Positions 1 to 5,227 of a stretch of 6,909 nt of DNA are shown in pieces; positions within the stretch are counted from its first letter, which is position 1, and the number at the start of each line of letters is the position of its first letter. The DNA comes from an uncultured Gemmatimonadota bacterium (GTDB lineage Bacteria > Gemmatimonadota > Gemmatimonadetes > Gemmatimonadales > GWC2-71-9): assembly GCA_946479805.1 (NCBI GenBank), contig CAMLHP010000110.1, positions 1-6,909 of the forward strand, in the 5' to 3' direction. The translations under genes and the position numbers were made by a program. The notes below the pieces were generated by a model. It worked only from the letters and a program-made list of their open reading frames with translations, was not told where the DNA came from and ran no database searches.

Positions 1-917
1 ACGCCGCGCGGATGGTCAACAACGCCGACTGGCTGGCCCGCCTGCCGCTGATGGACTTCCTGCGCGAGACCGGGAAGCATTTCACCGTCAACTACATGCT
101 GCAGAAGGAATCGGTGAGAAGCCGGATGGAGTCCGGCATCTCGTTCACCGAGTTCAGCTACATGCTGGTGCAGGCCTACGACTACTGGCACCTCCACAAG
201 ACCGAGGGCGTGGAACTGCAGATGGGCGGAAGCGACCAGTGGGGGAACATCACCGCCGGCGTCGAGCTGGTATCCCGCAGGGAGCAGAAGCAGGTGCACG
301 CCGTGGTCGCGCCATTGCTGGTTACCGCATCGGGCCACAAGTTCGGAAAGAGCGAAGCGGGCAACGTCTGGCTGGATCCCTCGCGCACGAGTCCCTACCA
401 GTTCTACCAGTTCTGGCTCAACGCGGAGGACCAGGATGCCGAGCGCTGGCTCCGGATCTTCACCTTCCTGCCCGAAGAGCAGATTGTCGCCGCGCTGGCC
501 GAACAGGCGGCCGATCCGGGCCGCCGCCCCGCGCAGCGAACCCTCGCGTGGGAAGTCACCGCGCTGGTGCACGGCGAGGAGGAGGCCGACAAGGCCGCCC
601 GCACCAGCATCGCGGTGTTCGGCGGCGCCGATGTCGAGCCCGATTACGCCGAGCTGGCAGGCACCATGCCCAACGCCCGGATTCCGCGCGAGGAACTGGA
701 GCAGGGCCCGTCGCTGGTCGATGTGCTGGTGAACGCCGGTCTCGCGTCGTCCAGGAGTGACGCCCGCCGGGGGCTCCAGGGCCGGGGGTTCTCGGTCAAC
801 GACGTCCAGGAAGCCGACGTCGCCCGGCGGCTCACGCTGGAGGACCTCCGCCAGGAACGCTTCATTCTGCTGCGGAAGGGCAAGAAGAATTACGTGATGC
901 TGGTGGTAGACGGCTAG
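1..917 (+). CDS. tyrS: Tyrosyl-tRNA synthetase (TyrRS), 5' end missing
   Basis: Catalyses ATP-dependent charging of tRNA-Tyr with tyrosine in the cytoplasm. The reading frame is open from base 3 and runs off the left edge, so the methionine at base 12 is internal. About 304 residues are visible of a usual 400-430, and the HIGH-type ATP-binding motif must lie upstream of the window. Counting that methionine as residue 1, the visible landmarks are NNADWL (3-8), GKHF (21-24), the tyrosine-recognition stretch YMLVQAYD (50-57), GGSDQWGNI (72-80), and the KMSKS-equivalent KFGKS (110-114). A C-terminal S4-type RNA-binding domain spans about 234-298 (SLVDVLVNAGLASSRSDARR onward). All of these are standard for bacterial TyrRS. 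The final residues after VMLVV and the TAG stop are supplied by an octamer tandem repeat. The next gene frame opens 33 bases downstream on the same strand. Identification is secure; only the N-terminus is unseen. Confidence 0.97.
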   Translation, partial: AARMVNNADWLARLPLMDFLRETGKHFTVNYMLQKESVRSRMESGISFTEFSYMLVQAYDYWHLHKTEGVELQMGGSDQWGNITAGVELVSRREQKQVHAVVAPLLVTASGHKFGKSEAGNVWLDPSRTSPYQFYQFWLNAEDQDAERWLRIFTFLPEEQIVAALAEQAADPGRRPAQRTLAWEVTALVHGEEEADKAARTSIAVFGGADVEPDYAELAGTMPNARIPREELEQGPSLVDVLVNAGLASSRSDARRGLQGRGFSVNDVQEADVARRLTLEDLRQERFILLRKGKKNYVMLVVDG

Positions 918-949
918 ACGGCTGGACGGCTCGACTGCTCGACGGCTGG
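910..949. repeat. Octamer tandem repeat, 5 degenerate copies, over the tyrS stop
   Basis: Five consecutive 8-base units fit the consensus ACGGCTNG: ACGGCTAG, ACGGCTGG, ACGGCTCG, ACTGCTCG, ACGGCTGG. The first unit encodes the last Asp-Gly region of TyrRS and its TAG stop; the rest fill almost the whole gap before the next frame. Because the unit length is not a multiple of three, expansion into the coding region would shift the frame. No protein or RNA function is evident. It looks like a short minisatellite sitting at a gene boundary. Confidence 0.85.
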
Positions 950-950
950 C

Positions 951-3251
951 ATGTTAGCTGAGAAACAAGACCTGACTGCGGCTAGGCGCACAGGAGCGCT
1001 CCCCGCAGCCAGGTCACGTATCTGGCGGAGGGGAGCGCTCCTGAGAGCCGACGCCGCGAAGTTCCTGCTGCTCTGTACGGCCGCCCTGGCCGCGCCGGCG
1101 CGGAGCGCGGCAGCGCAAGGTCCCGCCGTCGTCAGTTATCGTACCGCCTACAGCGAACTGCTGCAGGTCACCTATCAGGTTGGCAGCGAGCCCCGGAATC
1201 CCCAGCACCGATTCGAGCGCGCCATGACCCGGCTCGACCTCCACCGGCTGGGGGCGTTCTCGCGTCCCGGCGTGGGTGGCATGATCTCGGGCGAGTCGTA
1301 CTACAACGGATTCGTGCGGGACCTGGAGGGCGTGTTCGCGCTTGACAGCATGTACCGGCCGGCGCTGGAGTTCCTTCCCGACTTCCTCGCGCGCCAGGGA
1401 GACCGGGAGCAGTCTCCCTTCATCCTCTCAGCCCTGGCGCGCTACGCCCGCGACTCTTCCGCGCCGGCAGTCACTCATCTCGTCCTCGGCCGCGGCCACC
1501 GCGCCACTGGCAGCTACGACAGCGCATTGGCGGCGTTCCTGCGCTATGAAAAAGCTGGTGGCGAGGCCGGCGTCGCCCGGCTCGAGGCCGCCCGCACGCT
1601 GGCGGGCCTTGGTCGGCTTGATGGCGCGGCCGCGATGTACCTCGATGGGGCGTCCCAGCCCGGAGAGGAGACCCGGCTCTTTTATCGCAACGACCTCAAG
1701 TGGGTGGCGAGCGACGAGGAGCTTGCGCCGTATGACTCGGTGCCGGCCGAGCGACGGGCCGGCTGGATCAGGAACTTCTTCCGGCTGCGCGACGCCGAGG
1801 CCATCCGTCTCCCGGGCGAGCGGCTGCAGGAGCATCTCCGGCGGTGGGACTTCGTTCACCGCCATTTCCGGGTGCCCAATCCGGGGTTGTACTCGCAGTA
1901 CATCAGGATCTATGGCCGTCCGATCGGGGCCTGCATGCGTGCGTTGCCCGACGATCTCAACCTCGAGACGGTTGCATTCGATCCGTCGCGCCGCCATGAC
2001 GCACGCGAGACCGAGGCGGTGCTGGATCACCGGGCAGTGATCTACATGCGCCACGGGCGGCCCAGCGCGGTGATGGTGCTGAATGGAGTGGCTGCGGACT
2101 CGCTGGACATGCTGATGACAGCGCCGGGAGTGGCGTCTGATTCTGCAAGAATCGACAGCCTCCTCGGCTCCGACGCCGGCAGTTCGACCTGGGTCTACTG
2201 GTTCAGCGGCCGGCCCAGAACGTTCAGTTTCGACGCCAGCATCCGAACTGCGTATCACGTCAGCCGGCACGGTGGCAGGGTGCTGTCGCTGGGCAATCCA
2301 CCCCTTGCGGTCCTCAGGTCCCTGGCCCAACTCGACCCGCTCTACGCCAGGGCGGCACGCATGGCCGTGTCTCGCGCGAGCATGCCATGGCAACCCGCGG
2401 CGCCAACGGCCTGCACCCCCACCTTCTCCCGCCTTGCCGTCCAAGTCGAGAAGGACGCAGTCGAGGGTGCCCGCAGCGACAGTTACACCCTCACCTTCGA
2501 GTCCTCGCTGGGAGCGGTGCTCCAGGCCGCCGCTGTGGGCGATCCCGCGCGTAACGACAGCCGCCTGCTGATGGTGTTCGCGGTTCCCACAAGCCGAATG
2601 TCCGCCCGGCGCGCCGGCGGCGGGCGCCGCTACGACTTCCGGCTCCGGCTGACCGCGGTGAGCGAGGAAGGCGACGTGGTGCTCTCGATGGACACGCTTC
2701 GTACCCTGGTGGCGCCGGTGGTTCCCATCGAAGGCCAGTTCGTCACCTGGCTGATGGAACTTCCGATGCCGGCGGGCAGCTACGACATCCGCGCGGCGCT
2801 GATGACTCCCGACCAGCAGCGCGGCGGCTTCCGCGAATGGAAGGGTGTCCGCTTCGGCACCGCCGAGGGCGAGCCAGGACTCAGCGACCTGATCCTGGCC
2901 CGCGAATCAAATGGCCTGACATGGCGGAGCGGCGGCGACCGGGTGGAGCTCAACCCGCTCGACGCCTACAACGAAGGTGGCGATGCGCTGGTGTACTACG
3001 AGGGGTACAACCTGGTGCCGGGTCGGAGCTACAGGACCACGCTGACCCTGGCGCCGAGCGACGAGGACGACGACGACGGCGTCACGCTGCAGTTCACCGA
3101 GACCGCGGTCAGCCGCACCCAGCACTTCCGCCGCGGCATCGGCCTCGAGCGGCTCGACCCCGGCCCCCACCGGATGACGGTGACGCTTACGGACCTGGAT
3201 ACAGGTGCCGAGACACGCAGGACTCGAGAAATTCGAATTATTGAACGGTAG
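951..3251 (+). CDS. Secreted GWxTD-like domain protein with N-terminal repeat region
   Basis: A 766-residue frame, or about 736 residues if the CTG at 1041 is the start. A signal peptide is visible at about residues 31-55: a basic stretch, the hydrophobic core FLLLCTAALAA, and AAA before Gln56 as a likely cleavage site. Residues about 60-250 are helical and alanine-rich with TPR-like character (GSYDSALAAFLRYEKAGG, then LARTLAGLGRLDGAAAMY-like segments). Residues about 270-430 resemble the GWxTD family: GWIRNFFRLRDAEAIRLPGERL, the RRWDFVHRHFR stretch, HRAVIYMRHGRPS (like the family's RGxIYIRxGxPD), and STWVYWF. The C-terminus, about 490-766, is beta-rich and ends with SDLILARE and YYEGYNLVPG segments typical of the tails of these proteins, plus an acidic loop SDEDDDDG (703-710). 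The molecular role of this family is poorly known; an envelope or secreted role is inferred from the signal peptide only. The ATG at 951 has no Shine-Dalgarno, and the first 30 codons span a hairpin. Confidence 0.75.
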   Translation: MLAEKQDLTAARRTGALPAARSRIWRRGALLRADAAKFLLLCTAALAAPARSAAAQGPAVVSYRTAYSELLQVTYQVGSEPRNPQHRFERAMTRLDLHRLGAFSRPGVGGMISGESYYNGFVRDLEGVFALDSMYRPALEFLPDFLARQGDREQSPFILSALARYARDSSAPAVTHLVLGRGHRATGSYDSALAAFLRYEKAGGEAGVARLEAARTLAGLGRLDGAAAMYLDGASQPGEETRLFYRNDLKWVASDEELAPYDSVPAERRAGWIRNFFRLRDAEAIRLPGERLQEHLRRWDFVHRHFRVPNPGLYSQYIRIYGRPIGACMRALPDDLNLETVAFDPSRRHDARETEAVLDHRAVIYMRHGRPSAVMVLNGVAADSLDMLMTAPGVASDSARIDSLLGSDAGSSTWVYWFSGRPRTFSFDASIRTAYHVSRHGGRVLSLGNPPLAVLRSLAQLDPLYARAARMAVSRASMPWQPAAPTACTPTFSRLAVQVEKDAVEGARSDSYTLTFESSLGAVLQAAAVGDPARNDSRLLMVFAVPTSRMSARRAGGGRRYDFRLRLTAVSEEGDVVLSMDTLRTLVAPVVPIEGQFVTWLMELPMPAGSYDIRAALMTPDQQRGGFREWKGVRFGTAEGEPGLSDLILARESNGLTWRSGGDRVELNPLDAYNEGGDALVYYEGYNLVPGRSYRTTLTLAPSDEDDDDGVTLQFTETAVSRTQHFRRGIGLERLDPGPHRMTVTLTDLDTGAETRRTREIRIIER
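991..1043. repeat. 53-base near-perfect hairpin (14-bp perfect outer arms)
   Basis: CAGGAGCGCTCCCC (991-1004) is the exact reverse complement of GGGGAGCGCTCCTG (1030-1043). Symmetry continues inward: after two mismatches flanking one pair, bases 1008-1014 pair with 1020-1026 (one G-T wobble) around a five-base loop, CACGT. Each outer arm also contains its own 10-base palindrome, GGAGCGCTCC (993-1002 and 1032-1041). No T-run follows, so a simple intrinsic terminator is unlikely. It could be a REP-like element, an RNA processing or attenuation structure, or a pair of operators for a dimeric repressor. It lies inside the longest open frame of the following gene, which argues that the gene really starts at or after its right arm. 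Confidence 0.85.
1027..1033 (+). promoter_or_regulatory. Candidate ribosome binding site for an alternative CTG start at 1041
   Basis: GGAGGGG contains a full GGAGG core nine bases upstream of an in-frame CTG at 1041-1043. Starting there would give a protein beginning M-R-A-D-A-A-K followed by the hydrophobic core, a textbook signal peptide layout. The ATG at 951 has no comparable site, because its upstream sequence is the octamer repeat. CTG starts are rare, and the site overlaps the right arm of the hairpin, so folding could mask it. This is a suggestion, not a demonstrated start. Confidence 0.4.
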
Positions 3252-3269
3252 CGCAGCGTTTACCGTTCA
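3242..3269 (-). terminator. Stem-loop between convergent genes, possible terminator
   Basis: TGAACGGTA (3242-3250) pairs perfectly with TACCGTTCA (3261-3269) around a ten-base loop. Reading on the minus strand, the stem is followed by the A/T-rich stretch ATAATTCGAATTTC, unusual in this GC-rich region. That fits termination of the minus-strand patatin transcript better than of the plus-strand gene, whose 3' side lacks a T-run. The left arm overlaps the last codons and stop of the plus-strand gene. The stem is modest in length and GC content, so the call is tentative. Confidence 0.4.
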
Positions 3270-3304
3270 TGGTTGCAGTTCCCGTTCAAGCAGTCGCAGT
3301 TCCC
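3265..3304. repeat. Two degenerate 19-21-base direct repeats over the patatin stop codon
   Basis: On the plus strand, 3265-3283 (GTTCATGGTTGCAGTTCCC) and 3284-3304 (starting GTTCAAGCAG and ending CGCAGTTCCC) are adjacent direct repeats sharing GTTCA at the left and GCAGTTCCC at the right. The minus-strand TGA stop of the patatin-ferredoxin gene (3286-3288) lies within the second unit, so the last residues of that protein are repeat-encoded. A further partial echo of GTTCA/TGAAC lies in the adjacent stem-loop. Confidence 0.6.
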
Positions 3305-4359
3305 GCCGCCTCGACCTTGATGGCCCCAGTCGGGCACTCCGCTACGTACGGCGCCGCCAGCGGCCCCCATTCGTGCTCTGCCTGGATCACCACCGCCTTG
3401 TCGTCTTCCACCCGGAACACCGCTGGCGCGCGGGTGGCGCAGAGGCGGCACCCGATGCAGAGCTCGGGCTCCACTCGCACCCTCACGTTCCGGCGCGGAT
3501 GCACGCCGCCGCCCAGCTGGTCAAGAGGCCGGGCCAGCGAGTCGAGTGCCTCGAGCGTCGCGCGCCGTCCCTCTGCGATCAGCGCCGGCGTGCGGTTGAA
3601 GTCGAACATCGACACTCCCGACACGCGGGGCTCGATCAGCAGCAGCGGCGGGCCGTGCCAGCCCCGGAGGTTCCCCTCCACCTGCGACTGCATCACGATC
3701 TCCAGCCCGCGGGCATAGGTGGCAGCGAAGCCCGCCGTCTGGGCCGGGGTCCGCACCGTGCCCATGGCGGTGAGGTTCACCGCGATCACCGGATCGGGGC
3801 TCAGCACGCCCGCCAGCCGGACCGCGAGGTTCTCGATGACCGCGCCGTCCACGTAGGTCCTGCTCCCGATGGTTTGGGGCGGGAACATTCCCGGGAGCGC
3901 GCACGATGCATACACCGCGTCCCGCACCAGGGCGTCGCGTCGGCCCACCATTCCAAAAAACACCTGCCGGCCGGCGTGCAGGTCCACCGTGTTCACCAGC
4001 AGCGGGCGCCAGAGGTCGTCGAAGCGCACTTCACCGATGAGGCTCTTGATCAGCTCTTCCAGCGGCTCGCGCCGGTAGATGGCCGGGCTCATCATCCGCT
4101 TGAGCGCCATGTCGAAGTGCGCCACCTGGAACACGTTTCTTCGGCGGACCAGCCGGGCCCGGGCCTCCATCTCGCGGATTGGCATGCCGCTCGCCCATGC
4201 GCCCGCCACCAGCGAGCCCATGCTGGTTCCGATGGTCAGCGCAGTAGAAATGCCCCGCTCCTCCAGCGCGCGAAAAACCCCGATATGAGCGAGGCCCTTG
4301 AGCCCGCCGCCGCCCAGAACCAGCGTGACGCGCAGCCCGCTTGTGGGATGTGAGGACAT
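3286..4359 (-). CDS. Patatin-like phospholipase fused to a C-terminal ferredoxin domain
   Basis: A 357-residue cytoplasmic-looking protein with no signal peptide or membrane helix. Residues about 10-270 are a patatin (RssA-like) serine lipid acyl hydrolase. The oxyanion-hole loop is GGGGLKG (16-22). The nucleophile elbow is GTSMG (44-48) with Ser46, and the dyad Asp171 lies in VDGA. The family cleaves acyl esters of lipids by a Ser-Asp dyad. Residues about 292-350 form a separate domain, VRVEPELCIGCRLCATRAPAVF, ending AECPTGAI. Cys301, Cys304, Cys307 and Cys342 form a CxxCxxC...CP pattern, which matches single-cluster [4Fe-4S] ferredoxins. A short basic linker, HPRRNVRV, joins the two. All catalytic and cluster residues are present, so both domains look functional. 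The ATG at 4359 lacks a clear Shine-Dalgarno. It is divergent from the permease gene with only 19 bases between starts and convergent with the GWxTD-like gene. A redox-sensing or electron-transfer-linked lipase is inferred; the substrate is unknown. Confidence 0.9.
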   Translation of the reverse strand: MSSHPTSGLRVTLVLGGGGLKGLAHIGVFRALEERGISTALTIGTSMGSLVAGAWASGMPIREMEARARLVRRRNVFQVAHFDMALKRMMSPAIYRREPLEELIKSLIGEVRFDDLWRPLLVNTVDLHAGRQVFFGMVGRRDALVRDAVYASCALPGMFPPQTIGSRTYVDGAVIENLAVRLAGVLSPDPVIAVNLTAMGTVRTPAQTAGFAATYARGLEIVMQSQVEGNLRGWHGPPLLLIEPRVSGVSMFDFNRTPALIAEGRRATLEALDSLARPLDQLGGGVHPRRNVRVRVEPELCIGCRLCATRAPAVFRVEDDKAVVIQAEHEWGPLAAPYVAECPTGAIKVEAAGTATA

Positions 4360-4378
4360 GCGGGTAAGCTAATCCGGA
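4360..4378. promoter_or_regulatory. 19-base divergent gap between two start codons
   Basis: Only 19 bases separate the minus-strand patatin ATG (4357-4359) from the plus-strand permease ATG (4379-4381). The gap contains the A/T-richer core TAAGCTAATC and no convincing Shine-Dalgarno for either gene. Any promoter elements must therefore extend into the opposing coding region, or one or both messages are leaderless or nearly so. No specific -10/-35 pair can be assigned with confidence. Confidence 0.3.
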
Positions 4379-5227
4379 ATGGCTTCTCCGCTCTTGAGCC
4401 GGCTCGCCGGTGATCGCTTCTTTCAGCTCGGCCTCGTGCTGGTGGCCGTGGTGGTGCTGGCGGCGCTGCTCGCGCCCTGGCTCGCCCCGCATGATCCATA
4501 TACCGGCGACCTCGCCAACGCGTACCTGGTGGGTCCCGGCGACACCTACCCGCTGGGTACCGACACCCAGGGGCGCGATGTCCTGAGCCGGGTGCTCTAT
4601 GGCGCGAGGATTTCCGTCGCCGTGGGACTGATCAGCCAAACCGTCGCGGTGCTTCTTGGCGTCACGCTGGGCCTGGTTGCGGGATACTACGGCCGCTGGA
4701 TCGACACCCTGGTGATGCGGCTGGCGGACATCACGCTTGCGTTCCCCACCCTGCTCCTGCTCATTGCCGTCGCGGCCGCCGTCAAGCCGTCGCTGCCGGT
4801 GATCTTCCTGGTCATCGGCGCCGTGGGCTGGGCCGCCATGGCGCGCATCGTCCGGAGCCAGGTCCTCGCGCTGAAGCACACCGAATTCGTCACCGCCGCC
4901 GAAGCGCTGGGAGCGCGCGGTGTCCGGATCCTGACCCGGCATCTCCTTCCCAATGTCCGCGCCCAGGTGATCATCGCCGCCACGCTCGGCATCGGCAGCG
5001 CCATCATGGCCGAAGCTGCGCTCTCGTTCGTGGGACTGGGCGCCCAGCCGCCCACACCCAGCTGGGGCGCGATGGTCGCCGACGGCCGGGACCTCCTCCG
5101 CACCGCTCCGTGGGTGTCGTTCGCACCGGGAGTCGCGATAGGGCTGGCGGTGCTCGGGTTCAATGTTGTGGGAGAGGTATTGAGAGAAGTCTACGATCCG
5201 AAGCTCAGACAGAGCGGGGAGCGATGA
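4379..5227 (+). CDS. DppC/OppC-type ABC transporter permease
   Basis: A 282-residue inner-membrane permease of the peptide/nickel (BPD_transp_1) class, one half of the channel for oligopeptides, dipeptides or related solutes. The first membrane segment is at about 16-34, ending LLAPWLAPHDP as is typical of DppC. It is followed by the family signature PLGTDTQGRDVLSRVLYGAR (58-77) and hydrophobic segments at about 80-104, 119-135, 139-155, 197-220 and 245-266. The EAA loop that docks the ATPase reads TAAEALGARGVRILTRHLLP (172-191), close to the consensus. ALSFVGLGAQPPTPSWGAM (214-232) is also diagnostic. Length is normal. The usual partner genes (DppB permease, DppA binding protein, DppD/DppF ATPases) are not adjacent: upstream is a gene on the opposite strand and downstream is an aminotransferase. 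Its TGA stop overlaps the next ATG by four bases (ATGA, 5224-5227), so the two are translationally coupled. The solute cannot be told from sequence. Confidence 0.93.
   Translation: MASPLLSRLAGDRFFQLGLVLVAVVVLAALLAPWLAPHDPYTGDLANAYLVGPGDTYPLGTDTQGRDVLSRVLYGARISVAVGLISQTVAVLLGVTLGLVAGYYGRWIDTLVMRLADITLAFPTLLLLIAVAAAVKPSLPVIFLVIGAVGWAAMARIVRSQVLALKHTEFVTAAEALGARGVRILTRHLLPNVRAQVIIAATLGIGSAIMAEAALSFVGLGAQPPTPSWGAMVADGRDLLRTAPWVSFAPGVAIGLAVLGFNVVGEVLREVYDPKLRQSGER

Noticed and set aside
991..1043. Intrinsic terminator for tyrS
   Set aside because: The stem is strong but is followed by GC-rich sequence with no T-run on either strand.
1428..2444. 338-codon minus-strand open frame inside the GWxTD-like gene
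   Set aside because: The translation resembles random high-GC sequence; the sense frame has a signal peptide and family-like motifs.
3205..4353. 382-codon plus-strand open frame opposite the patatin gene
   Set aside because: Its His/Arg-rich translation has no motifs, while the minus strand carries intact catalytic and cluster residues.
5110..5223. Upstream extension of the PLP-enzyme frame to an ATG at 5110
   Set aside because: It would overlap the permease by more than 100 bases with a non-conserved Arg/Gly-rich peptide. The ATG at 5224 makes the usual four-base overlap with a nearby purine-rich site.
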